DNA of 22,886 nt from CAYQAJ01 sp964415245 (GCA_964415245.1 CAYQAJ010000052.1:1-22886), one strand, 5' to 3'; shown: positions 1 through 7,681, counted from the stretch's first letter. A program made the numbers and translations. The notes: a model not told the origin generated them from the sequence alone.

Positions 1-3000
1 CCCAGCCAGCGGAAGATGTAGTCGACCACGCTCTTGGCGATGGGGATGTCGGGGTTTGTCGTGTGCCCCATCGGCTCGAACCGCGTGTGCGAGAACTTGT
101 TGACCAGCACTTCGAGCGGCACGCCGTACTGTAGGCTCAGGGAGATGGCGGTGCCGAAGGCGTCCATCAGGCCGCCCACCGTGCTTCCCTCCTTGGCCAT
201 GGTGATGAACAGCTCACCGGGCCGGCCGTCGGGATAGAGCCCCACGTTGATATAACCTTCGTGCCCGCCCACGTTGAACTTATGGGTAATCGACTGCCGC
301 GTGTCGGGCAGCCGCTCACGCCGCGGTCGGGCCGTCTTGGCTTCGCGCTCGGCCGCTTTGCCCCCCTCGGTCTTGGTCGAAAGCGGCTGGCTTTGCTTCG
401 ATCCGTCGCGGTAAATGGCCAGCGCCTTGAGGCCCAGCTTCCAACCCCACGCGTAGGCATCGGCGATGTCGTCGGGCGTGACGTCGGGCGGCATGTTCAC
501 CGTCTTGGAAATCGCGCCGGAGAGGAACGGCTGAGCCGCCGCCATCATCCGCACGTGCGCCCGCCACGAAATGCTCCGCACGCCGTTGGCCGGTTTGAAC
601 GCGCAGTCGAACACCGACAGGTGTTCCTGCTTCACGTCGGGCGCACCTTCGATCGTGTCGCGCTCGTCGATGTATTTCGTGATCGACTTGACCTGTGGCT
701 CGTCGTAGCCCAGCGACTTGAGCGCCAACGGCACCGTGCGATTGACGATCTTGAGCATTCCGCCGCCGGCAAGCTGCTTGTACTTCACCAGCGCGATGTC
801 CGGCTCGATGCCCGTGGTGTCGCAATCCATCATGAAGCTGATGGTGCCCGTGGGTGCCAGCACGGTGGCCTGCGCATTGCGGAAGCCGTGTTGGCGTCCC
901 TCCGCCAGCACGCTGTCCCACACCTTGCGGGCGGCATCCTTCAGGTAGCTCGGACCCGCGTCGTCGATCTTCTCCACCGCCTCACGATGCATGTGCATCA
1001 CGCGCTGGAAAGGCTCACGGTTGATCGCGTAGCCCTCGAACGGGCCCTTCGCCGCTGCCAGTTCGACGCTGGTCAGGTTGGCCGTACCGTGCATCAACGC
1101 CGTGACCGATCCGCACAATCCGCGTGCGGCATCTGAGTCGTAGGCCGCCCCGCTGGTCATGATCAGGCTGCCCAGGTTGGCATAGCCCAGTCCGAGCGGA
1201 CGGAACAGATGGCTGTTCTTGGCGATACGGTCGGTGGGGTAGCTGGCGTGGTCGACGAGAATCTCCTGCGCGATAAAGAACAGCCGACACGCGGTCTGGA
1301 ACCGCTCGACGTCGAACGTGCCGTCCGCGCGGCGGAACTTCATCAGGTTGATGCTCGCCAGGTTGCAGGCCGTATCGTCGAGGAACATGTACTCGGAGCA
1401 GTTGTGGACGACAATGCCGTTGGCGACGAAGTGGGAGGTTACCGGTTCGGTCAAGTCGTAGACCGGCTCTTTGCGGTCGAGCTCGGTAAGTGACTCGAAC
1501 CAGTCCTCGTGCGTCTCATGATCTGCGTTCGAAGGGTCCCATTTTCCGTCAAGCAGGGCTATGAAGCGATCTGCTTGCGCTCCCCTGATTGAGAGCCGAC
1601 GTCCGTTGGCACTGAGCCTTGATTCGATGCCAAAGCCGAGCAGCAGGATCTGAATCGCTGACATTGTTTCCGCGGAATCTCGAACCATGTCAACGCTCGT
1701 CAGCGTCGGTCCGTCAATGTGACCGAGGGGACGCTGATGCGACGCATAGTAGTGGCGCAAAACTTTGACTACGCTCTCGCGATTCAATGAGACGAGTCGA
1801 TCAACGGGCGTGAGTGTCGCGACGGCGCCTCGTGCTGAGCCCACGCTGCCCTGCCCAAGATCATGCGCGAGGTCGAGAGCTTGACGGTCAGTTAGCGAGT
1901 CACTTCCAAACTCCACAGATGCAAGTCGAATGACGTCCCCCTCCCGCAACTCGCGCGCGGGCACGTCGCCGCGGTTGGCGGTCAGCACGCGATGGTCGGC
2001 GGTCAGCTTTACTTCGTACCCGCTCGCGGTTCGCAGCCGGTACACAGGCTTCTCGCCCGTTTCAAACGCGGGTACTACGGGGTGGAAGGAGCCGTCCGGA
2101 CCAAGCACTTCGAAGTCGGAGTCGAGCAATTGATCAATCCGCACCAAACCCCGTGACGTCGCCACCAGCGTGTCGCCGGTCACGCACGGATTACTGGCGT
2201 TGATGCGGCCCGAGTTGGGGCAGGTGTTCCAGCGATTGATCGTGGTGTCGTACTGCACGCCGGGGTCGCCGCAGTGCCAGGCGCAATCGGCCATGCGGTT
2301 CAATAGCCACTTCGCCTCATACTTGGGAGCCGCGTTGCCGTTCGACGGCCGGACCCACCGCGTCTGCCACGTGCCCCCTTCCTCGACCGTCTGCATGAAC
2401 TCGTCGGTCACCCGCACCGAGAGATTGGCGTTCTGAAACAGAATCGAGCTATAGGCGTCGCCGTTGAAGTTCGATTCGTAGCCCCCCTTCTCGATGAGCA
2501 CGCGGGCCTTCTGCTCTTCCTTCCACTTGCACTCGATGAATTCGAGCACGTCGGGGTGCCACACCTTGAGCGATTGCATCTTCGCGGCGCGGCGCGTTTT
2601 GCCGCCGGACTTCACCACCGCCGCGATCTGGTCGTACACTCGCATGAACGACAGCGGCCCCGAAGGCTTTCCGCCGCCCGACAGTTTCTCGCGGTGCGAT
2701 CGCAGCGTCGACAAATCGGTCCCCGTGCCCGAGCCGAACTTGAACAGCATGGCCTCGCTCGTGGCCAGGCGCATGATGTCCTCCATGTTGTCGTCGACGT
2801 GCTGGATAAAGCAGGCCGACCCTTGAGGATACGCATACGGGTTCTCGGGCTGGCGGGCCGATTGCGTCTCGGGGTCCCAGTACCAGTTGCAGCGCTCGCC
2901 GCGCACGCCGTATTGGTGGAACAGCCCGACGTTGAACCACACGGGCGAATTGAACGCCCCGTGCTGGTGCAGGCATAGCCAGGTAAGTTCGCGATAGAAG

Positions 3001-3392
3001 CGCTCGCCGTCTTCGTCCGAGGCGAAGTAGCCGTCGGCCGTACCCCAATCGGCGATCGTGCGCGTGACGCGATGAATGAGCTGTCGAACGCTGCGCTCGC
3101 GCTCGGGCGTATTGATCTCGCCGTAGAAGTACTTGCTGACGACCACGTTGGTCGCCAACTGACTCCAGTTGGCGGGGATCTCACAGTCGGTCTGCTCGAA
3201 GAGCGCCTTTCCCGACTCGTCCTTGATGTGGGCGGAGCGAAGCTCCCACTCGATCGTGTCGAAGGGGTCGCTCACGTCGACGGGGCAAAACGTCGGTTCG
3301 ATTTTGAGGCCGCTCGCGGGCGACATCGAACTGCTCCCGTTGCTTTGACTCCGCGGGGCCTGATCCTGGCGCCTGATGCCAACGCTGGCCAT
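1..3392 (-). CDS. nrdJ: Adenosylcobalamin-dependent (class II) ribonucleotide reductase with intein, 3' end outside window
   Basis: Class II RNR reduces ribonucleotides to deoxyribonucleotides with adenosylcobalamin. The frame is open from ATG 3392 to the left edge, about 1130 codons. The start is supported by an AAGGAG ribosome site 7-12 bases upstream. The first 402 residues are the N-extein, ending INASNP; residues 403-664 are an intein; the C-extein starts CSEYMFLDD. After removal of the intein the catalytic set is present: N401, radical Cys403 and E405 (finger-loop N-x-C-x-E), and the redox pair Cys194 (GSACFI) and Cys414 (DDTACNL). The 11-residue spacing of Cys403 and Cys414 matches class II enzymes. 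The TGTISFMMDCDTTGIEP region and IPIAKSVVDYIFRWLG near the edge are also typical. No ATP-cone is visible at the N-terminus. The C-terminal tail lies outside the window. No RNR partner gene is next to it. Confidence 0.96.
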   Translation of the reverse strand, partial: MASVGIRRQDQAPRSQSNGSSSMSPASGLKIEPTFCPVDVSDPFDTIEWELRSAHIKDESGKALFEQTDCEIPANWSQLATNVVVSKYFYGEINTPERERSVRQLIHRVTRTIADWGTADGYFASDEDGERFYRELTWLCLHQHGAFNSPVWFNVGLFHQYGVRGERCNWYWDPETQSARQPENPYAYPQGSACFIQHVDDNMEDIMRLATSEAMLFKFGSGTGTDLSTLRSHREKLSGGGKPSGPLSFMRVYDQIAAVVKSGGKTRRAAKMQSLKVWHPDVLEFIECKWKEEQKARVLIEKGGYESNFNGDAYSSILFQNANLSVRVTDEFMQTVEEGGTWQTRWVRPSNGNAAPKYEAKWLLNRMADCAWHCGDPGVQYDTTINRWNTCPNSGRINASNPCVTGDTLVATSRGLVRIDQLLDSDFEVLGPDGSFHPVVPAFETGEKPVYRLRTASGYEVKLTADHRVLTANRGDVPARELREGDVIRLASVEFGSDSLTDRQALDLAHDLGQGSVGSARGAVATLTPVDRLVSLNRESVVKVLRHYYASHQRPLGHIDGPTLTSVDMVRDSAETMSAIQILLLGFGIESRLSANGRRLSIRGAQADRFIALLDGKWDPSNADHETHEDWFESLTELDRKEPVYDLTEPVTSHFVANGIVVHNCSEYMFLDDTACNLASINLMKFRRADGTFDVERFQTACRLFFIAQEILVDHASYPTDRIAKNSHLFRPLGLGYANLGSLIMTSGAAYDSDAARGLCGSVTALMHGTANLTSVELAAAKGPFEGYAINREPFQRVMHMHREAVEKIDDAGPSYLKDAARKVWDSVLAEGRQHGFRNAQATVLAPTGTISFMMDCDTTGIEPDIALVKYKQLAGGGMLKIVNRTVPLALKSLGYDEPQVKSITKYIDERDTIEGAPDVKQEHLSVFDCAFKPANGVRSISWRAHVRMMAAAQPFLSGAISKTVNMPPDVTPDDIADAYAWGWKLGLKALAIYRDGSKQSQPLSTKTEGGKAAEREAKTARPRRERLPDTRQSITHKFNVGGHEGYINVGLYPDGRPGELFITMAKEGSTVGGLMDAFGTAISLSLQYGVPLEVLVNKFSHTRFEPMGHTTNPDIPIAKSVVDYIFRWL
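1401..2186 (-). other. Intein (262 aa) inside NrdJ, endonuclease apparently decayed
   Basis: Protein-splicing element in frame with nrdJ. Visible splicing blocks: Cys1 in CVTGDTLVAT (block A), T62-x-x-H65 in GYEVKLTADHRVLT (block B), VYDLTEPVTSHFVANG with Asp244 (block F), and IVVHN with His261-Asn262 followed by Cys+1 (block G). The block F His lies one position later than in the common THSF form. The middle (about residues 95-235) is too short for a full two-motif LAGLIDADG enzyme. It keeps only a stretch like the end of such domains (SAIQILLLGFGIESRL, 176-191), so homing activity is probably lost. All residues needed for splicing are present, so excision is expected. Hand counts of four 60-base rows inside give about 54% GC, against about 65% in one extein row. 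Confidence 0.93.
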
Positions 3393-3417
3393 GTTTCAGC
3401 TCCTTCTGATGCTATGC

Positions 3418-3511
3418 GCCTATCCGAAAACCGTCGGGGACTGGCTCACCTTGCCGCCGTCTGCGAGGCAAAGGGTGCCTGCCCCCTTCTCTGAACGGTT
3501 TTCGGATAGGC
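3418..3511. repeat. GGGGACTGGCTC hairpin repeat, copy 1
   Basis: Perfect 17-base outer arms (3418-3434 against 3495-3511; GCCTATCCGAAAACCGT and its complement) enclose the conserved core GGGGACTGGCTC...GTGCCTGCCCCC. An inner stem CCTTGCC/GGCAAAGG is also present. It lies 26 bases upstream of the nrdJ start codon. The outer arm sequence differs from the other copies but is self-complementary here. Confidence 0.9.
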
Positions 3512-3549
3512 TCCAAGTGCGCTCCGTCGTCGAGGGGAAGCGCGCCGAT

Positions 3550-3579
3550 AATATACACCAGTACACTAATCGGCGTCAG
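3550..3579 (-). promoter_or_regulatory. Possible nrdJ promoter (CTGACG - 18 - TATATT)
   Basis: On the minus strand CTGACG (3579-3574) is followed after 18 bases by TATATT (3555-3550). The -10 is good and the -35 is partial. A 7-base inverted repeat, CGCCGAT at 3543-3549 and ATCGGCG at 3569-3575, brackets the -10 and could be an operator. It is not a clear NrdR box. Transcription from here would give nrdJ a leader of roughly 150 bases that includes hairpin repeat copy 1. Confidence 0.35.
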
Positions 3580-3637
3580 GCCCGTGTTCCTCTCGCACCA
3601 ACAGAAAATACATAAAACAAAAACGGGAGCGTTGCCT

Positions 3638-3730
3638 TTCCGACCCGAATCTCACCGGGGACAGGCTCGCTTTGCTGAGTTTGCGAAGCAAAGGGTGCCT
3701 GCCCCCTTTCCGGTCGATTTTGGGTCGGAA
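3638..3730. repeat. GGGGACTGGCTC hairpin repeat, copy 2 (divergent)
   Basis: Same layout and orientation as copy 1, with the core reading GGGGACAGGCTC...GTGCCTGCCCCC and inner stem GCTTTGC/GCAAAG. The outer arms TTCCGACCCGAATC (3638-3651) and GATTTTGGGTCGGAA (3716-3730) pair apart from one extra base and one mismatch. They are unrelated in sequence to the arms of copy 1. Confidence 0.82.
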
Positions 3731-4319
3731 CTGCAATTGCCCCCCGATAAAGCGGTCCAGGGCCTGATAACCCCCATATATTGTAGGTCGAACGAGTCGG
3801 CCCACAACATTTGGGATAACCGCGAGAGTTTACAGATTCTTCTCGGTCCGTCAACAACTAAGAGGAAAAGATTTATAAGTCGTGTCTGCTATGCGACTTG
3901 CGCCTTAACAAACGACGGGGCGCCAAATCGAGCTTCCCGGAGTTGATTTTCCGTCTTCCGCTGCTCACTTTTCCGCCGGCCGAGCCCGACTAGAACCACC
4001 GTGCGAGACACATCGAACGACGCGCGGCGCACGGCTTCTCGGCGCTCGTTAGTCGTTGCTCAATTGTGCCGGCGCGAGCGACGGACAATCATCATGTTCA
4101 GCGCGAACGAGTCTGAATGCGACTTGAATCCGAATCGGATGTCTCATCCAGGCGATCAATCGGGGCACGGACAATGACGATCGGATTGCACCGGAATCAT
4201 TTATGGTGCGTTGCCGTCATGATCCTCGTTTGCGTTGGGCGCAAGGGTCGGTTGCACGTGATGCTACGTCCCGCAAGAATTGACGCTGAGTATCGTCCTT
4301 CCTCGATGCTAGGTTCATC

Positions 4320-4802
4320 ATGTCCCAACAAGTGCTCTTGCGTATCACCGGCGAAGTCGCCAAGCCGCTCGGGCTCACGTTCGACGACCTGTCCGCCGTC
4401 GACGACGATTACCAGTTTCCGGACGTGAGTCGGCTGCTTCCCTCGCGCAAGGGGGATGCCGTGATTCTGGCCGGTCTGCTTTCGTTGGCTGGAGCCAAGG
4501 ATTCGGCCCGCTACCTGGGGCTGCACAGCTCGACCGACAATTTCCACGCCAGCATTCCGCTCGCGCCGGTGCGCGAAAAGGCACTCGTAATCTATCGCCT
4601 GGAAGGCAAGCCGCTGGCGACTTCCGCCGGCGGGCCGGTGCGCTTTTACATCCCCGATCATGCCCGCTGCCACAGCGACGAGATCGACGAATGCGCCAAC
4701 GTGAAGTTCGTCGACCACATCGAGTTGACGGCCGAGCGTGGACTCGACAACCGGCCACAAGACGAAGAAGAGCACCAGCGGCTGCACGAAGGTCAGACGT
4801 AA
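4320..4802 (+). CDS. Small standalone protein of the oxidoreductase molybdopterin-binding family
   Basis: This 160-residue protein resembles the catalytic (Moco-binding) fold of the sulfite oxidase family, reduced to a single domain. Recognisable parts are the N-terminal LLRITGEVAKPLGLTFDDL, the GDAVILAGLLSLAGAK segment, LGLHSSTDNFHASIPL, and the C-terminal GGPVRFYIPD...ANVKFVDHIELT strands. The cysteine that binds molybdenum in sulfite oxidase would lie before GDAVILAG, where this protein reads DVSRLLPSRKG with no Cys. Its only cysteines are late (ARCHSDEIDEC). Catalysis by the classical mechanism is therefore doubtful. No signal peptide or membrane segment is seen. The ribosome site before ATG 4320 is weak. 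The glycosyltransferase gene follows after about 30 bases, so co-transcription is possible. Confidence 0.82.
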   Translation: MSQQVLLRITGEVAKPLGLTFDDLSAVDDDYQFPDVSRLLPSRKGDAVILAGLLSLAGAKDSARYLGLHSSTDNFHASIPLAPVREKALVIYRLEGKPLATSAGGPVRFYIPDHARCHSDEIDECANVKFVDHIELTAERGLDNRPQDEEEHQRLHEGQT

Positions 4803-4832
4803 CCTTGCTCGCCGGTGCATAATGGCGCCGCC

Positions 4833-5996
4833 ATGGCCGACGTGCTACTGCTCCTGGAATTCTCCGCACTCAACGGCGGCGAGCGTTCGCTGTTGGCCGT
4901 GCTCGATGGATTGCAGCGGTCGGGCTATCGCATGTCGGCGGCCGCGCCGCATCGCGGTCCTCTGGCCGATGAGTTGACAGCCCGCGGCGTCGACGTGATT
5001 CCCTTCGATGTGCGCGCGTCGGGCGGCCAACGGCTATCGCAAACGGCGCTGCGCGAAATAGTTGCATCGCGTTCGCCCCACCTGGTTCACGCCAACAGCG
5101 TGGCGATGGGGCGGCTGAGTGGTCCGGTGGTATCGGAACTGGGCGTGCCCAGTGTGGCGCATTTGCGCGACATGATGTCGCTCAGCGCCACCGCGCTGCG
5201 CGACCTGAGTTGCCACGCACGGCTGTTGGCAGTTTCGCATGCTACGCGATCCTGGTACGTGAAGCGCGGCATCGACCCGGCTCGCATCCACGTGCTCTAT
5301 AACGGCGTCGACCTCGAAGCATTCCGGCCGCGGCCTGCCACGGGCTACTTGCATCGCGAGCTCGGAATTCCGCCCGATGCGGCGCTCGTGGGCAGCATCG
5401 GGCAGATTGCCCTGCGAAAGGGATTCGACACGCTCGTGGCGTCGGCCCGGTTGTTGGCGACGTCGCACCCGCGCGTGCACTGGCTGATCGTGGGAGAGCG
5501 CCACGCGCAGAAAGAAGAGACGCGACGGCTCGAAGAGGCGCTGCTTCGTGCGGCCGTGTCGCCACCTCTCGCTGGGCGACTCCACTTGCTCGGGCGTCGC
5601 AACGACGTGCCGTGCCTCCTGAATGAGCTGGCCCTGCTGGTTCATCCGGCGCGGCAAGAGCCACTGGGGCGTGTGCTTCTCGAAGCGGCGGCCAGCGGTG
5701 TTCCAGTCGTGGCAACCGACGTGGGAGGCACTGCCGAGATCTTCCCACCGGTGTCTCAAACAGCCCGGCTCGTACCGTCGGACAACCCCGAAGCGGTGGC
5801 GCGCGATACAGCGCTTCTGCTGAACGACGCGGCACTCGCTTGCAACATGGCGACACTCGCCCGCCGCCGCGTTGAATTGATGTTCGACGCCCGCCAGAGC
5901 GCCGCCTCTCTCGCTCGCCATTACGCCGAGATTCTTGGCAGGCGCGAACCCGGCACAATGCGCCCTACTTCCGGTGTCGAGCAATCCCAGGCGTAA
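4833..5996 (+). CDS. GT-B fold glycosyltransferase (family 4-like)
   Basis: This is a 387-residue transferase of the GT4 type, which moves a sugar from a nucleotide donor to an acceptor on the cytoplasmic side. The N-terminal domain starts ADVLLLLEFSALNGGERSLL, a typical acceptor-side Rossmann strand with a glycine-rich turn. The linker reads ARIHVLYNGVDLEAFRP. The donor domain carries LVGSIGQIALRKGFDTLV and the E-x7-E motif EPLGRVLLEAA (E276 and E284), followed by ASGVPVVATDVGGTAEIF. An in-frame GTG at 4815 could add six residues. ATG 4833 is preferred because homology starts there, though neither start has a strong ribosome site. The acceptor cannot be read from sequence. Exopolysaccharide or surface glycan synthesis is a general inference. 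Confidence 0.92.
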   Translation: MADVLLLLEFSALNGGERSLLAVLDGLQRSGYRMSAAAPHRGPLADELTARGVDVIPFDVRASGGQRLSQTALREIVASRSPHLVHANSVAMGRLSGPVVSELGVPSVAHLRDMMSLSATALRDLSCHARLLAVSHATRSWYVKRGIDPARIHVLYNGVDLEAFRPRPATGYLHRELGIPPDAALVGSIGQIALRKGFDTLVASARLLATSHPRVHWLIVGERHAQKEETRRLEEALLRAAVSPPLAGRLHLLGRRNDVPCLLNELALLVHPARQEPLGRVLLEAAASGVPVVATDVGGTAEIFPPVSQTARLVPSDNPEAVARDTALLLNDAALACNMATLARRRVELMFDARQSAASLARHYAEILGRREPGTMRPTSGVEQSQA

Positions 5997-6009
5997 GCCG
6001 TACGGCACT

Positions 6010-6029
6010 GGCAGACAAGAATGTCTGCC
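6010..6029. repeat. Short hairpin after the glycosyltransferase gene
   Basis: GGCAGACA (6010-6017), loop AGAA and TGTCTGCC (6022-6029) form a perfect 8-base stem 14 bases past the stop codon. There is no T-run, so it is a weak terminator candidate or a small dispersed palindrome. Confidence 0.6.
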
Positions 6030-6116
6030 CTCACTTCACATTCCCCCGCGACGGCGGCGGATTCGCCGTTTCTTAACGCGACGCGCACGAACGCTTCACG
6101 AAAGCGGCGCCGGGAT

Positions 6117-6146
6117 TTCACATTCGCGACATTTCGCCTTTATACG
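6117..6146 (+). promoter_or_regulatory. Possible promoter for the first DUF1559 gene
   Basis: TTCACA (6117-6122) and TATACG (6141-6146) are separated by 18 bases, about 110 bases before the chosen start codon. Both boxes are partial matches to the housekeeping sigma consensus. Confidence 0.28.
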
Positions 6147-6199
6147 CCAAGAGGCTAATAGCGGCGAAGCGACGGTCGTTGGCGTAGGCGGCAGTATGT

Positions 6200-6221
6200 C
6201 GACAGTGCGCCGACAGTGCGC
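6200..6221. repeat. Tandem duplication of an 11-base unit
   Basis: CGACAGTGCGC occurs twice head to tail (6200-6210 and 6211-6221), in the untranslated stretch before the first DUF1559 gene. It is probably a replication slippage product. Confidence 0.8.
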
Positions 6222-6258
6222 CGGTGAACGATCGCCCCAGGATTCGGGAGTACGCGCC

Positions 6259-7455
6259 ATGTGCTATTCGTTCGCTCGATCCTCGCCGCGCGTTCGATTT
6301 GCGGGGCCCCGCGGCTCGGTCTGCATTGCGCGGCGGGGCGGCGATCGAAGACCGCGGCGGCCGGGTTTCACGTTGATCGAATTGCTCGTCGTCATTTTCA
6401 TCATCGGCATGTTGTTGGCGATTCTGACGCCGGCCATTCAATCGGCTCGCGAGGCGGGTCGCGAAACCGCCTGCAAGAATAACCTGCGTCAGTTCGGCGT
6501 GGCCCTGAAGGACCACGCCAATCGCCACAACGGGTCCCTGTGCAGCGGCGCGGTCGATTGGCGCGGCGACGGGAGCGTTACGAGCGTAGGGTGGGTCGCC
6601 GACCTGGTTAATGCCGAAGTGCCGGTCGGCAACATGCTCTGTCCCACGAATCCCTACCGCGTCATGCAGGCATACAGCGACTTGTTGACGCTGGAGGCGG
6701 GCGATTTCAACGCGTGCGTCGATCCTTTGGGTCCGCTGCCGCAGACGCTCCCCGACGGATCGCTGTTCGTCAATCCCTGCCGTGAGATTCTCACCACGCC
6801 GGTGCCAGCCAACACCGAAGCGCGGCGAATGCTCGTCGAAGAGCGCGTCTACAACCAGTTCTACAACACCAACTACACGGCGACGTGGTTCCTGGTTCGC
6901 TCAGGCGTGATGCTCGACGCCAGCGGAAACCCGGTGCAGAACGTGGCCGGCTGCGGCGCCTCGACGCTTTCGCGCAACTCGACGTACGGACCGCTGCGGG
7001 TCGCGCGGCTCGACACAGCGTCCGTGTCCTCTTCGTTCGTTCCACTGTTGGGTTGCGGCGGTCCGTCGGCGGCCACGATTTCGATGGCGATCGGTGAGAA
7101 CGACGCCAACTCGATCACGGTGCAGTCCTACACCCGAGGTCCGGTGATGGACGCGACCATGCTGCCGCCCGCCCCGTTCGGCGCCGGAACGCCGCGCAGC
7201 GCTTGGTGGCCGGTCTGGGCGCGCCAGACGCTACAGGATTACCGCGGCTTTGCCCCCGTGCATCGCGGCAGGTGCAGTGTATTGATGGGCGATGGCAGCG
7301 TGCAGAGCTACGAAGACACGAACGAAGACGGCCTGTTGAACAACGGCTTTACCCCTTCGCCGACCAGCGGCTTTGTCGGACCGGAGATCGAGATCCCGCC
7401 GCAAGAATTCGAAAGCTTGTACTCGTTGGACGACAAGAACGCCCATCTGAACTGA
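6259..7455 (+). CDS. DUF1559 prepilin-like protein with H-X9-DG motif (first paralogue)
   Basis: This 398-residue protein has a type IV pilin-like N-terminus. The cleavage motif PG|FTLIELLVVIFIIGML has Gly36 at -1 and Glu at mature position 5, followed by a hydrophobic helix. It then has the CKNNLRQFGVALKDHANRHNG block usual in planctomycete DUF1559 proteins. The C-terminus has the H-X9-DG signature (HRGRCSVLMGDG, His335 to Asp345-Gly346). It is expected to be cleaved and methylated by prepilin peptidase and anchored or assembled at the membrane. ATG 6259 was chosen because GGGAG lies 8 bases before it; the frame is open further upstream, but homology starts only at the leader. The leader is long (36 residues) and arginine-rich. 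The same domain plan recurs in the next gene. The detailed role is unknown. Confidence 0.93.
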   Translation: MCYSFARSSPRVRFAGPRGSVCIARRGGDRRPRRPGFTLIELLVVIFIIGMLLAILTPAIQSAREAGRETACKNNLRQFGVALKDHANRHNGSLCSGAVDWRGDGSVTSVGWVADLVNAEVPVGNMLCPTNPYRVMQAYSDLLTLEAGDFNACVDPLGPLPQTLPDGSLFVNPCREILTTPVPANTEARRMLVEERVYNQFYNTNYTATWFLVRSGVMLDASGNPVQNVAGCGASTLSRNSTYGPLRVARLDTASVSSSFVPLLGCGGPSAATISMAIGENDANSITVQSYTRGPVMDATMLPPAPFGAGTPRSAWWPVWARQTLQDYRGFAPVHRGRCSVLMGDGSVQSYEDTNEDGLLNNGFTPSPTSGFVGPEIEIPPQEFESLYSLDDKNAHLN

Positions 7456-7472
7456 AACAGGAGCAATTCGGT

Positions 7473-7551
7473 GCCGGCGCCCCCGAGGCGGACTTGGCGT
7501 TCGCGCTGCGTCGTAGCGGTCCGTTACCAGGCAGCAGGCTCGGGGGCCGGC
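7473..7551. terminator. GC-rich hairpin between the DUF1559 paralogues
   Basis: GCCGG-CG-CCCCCGAG (7473-7487) pairs with CTCGGGGGCCGGC (7539-7551), with a two-base bulge and a long loop. It begins 18 bases past the stop codon. There is no T-run, so termination is only a possibility; it may instead be a structured spacer. Confidence 0.35.
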
Positions 7552-7681
7552 GCTGGCAATCATGCGACAACGAAAGGAGGTTGCAGCAAACAAACGCACA
7601 GAACCATTTTTTTCGTACTTCGTGCGGGTCGGATCCAGTGTGTCCGACCGCGGCAATGTGTTTCGACCCAGGAGTAAGCAA

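Larger units (their letters stand above)
3393..4319. other. 927-base intergenic region between nrdJ and the molybdopterin-domain gene
   Basis: This stretch separates two divergent genes. It holds two copies of the GGGGACTGGCTC hairpin repeat (3418-3511 and 3638-3730) and a possible minus-strand promoter (3550-3579). The remaining part, about 3731-4319, contains AT-richer patches. Open frames here either run through the hairpin repeats or lack a ribosome site and recognisable sequence. I see no tRNA, no cobalamin riboswitch-like structure and no convincing gene. Confidence 0.6.

Noticed and set aside
261..1136. Long plus-strand open frame antisense to nrdJ
   Set aside because: It mirrors the coding strand of nrdJ, is basic and low in hydrophobic residues, has no ribosome site and resembles no family. 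It is a high-GC shadow frame.
3393..3640. Cobalamin riboswitch upstream of the B12-dependent reductase
   Set aside because: I looked for a B12-box-like sequence and the multi-branched layout and found only the repeat hairpins. An Infernal search with the cobalamin model would settle it.
3418..3730. CRISPR array or tandem array suggested by two similar repeats
   Set aside because: There are only two copies, unequal in sequence, each a self-contained long hairpin, with no regular spacers and no cas genes.
3584..3946. Open frame of 120 codons in the nrdJ upstream region
   Set aside because: It reads straight through hairpin repeat copy 2 and has no ribosome site or recognisable sequence.
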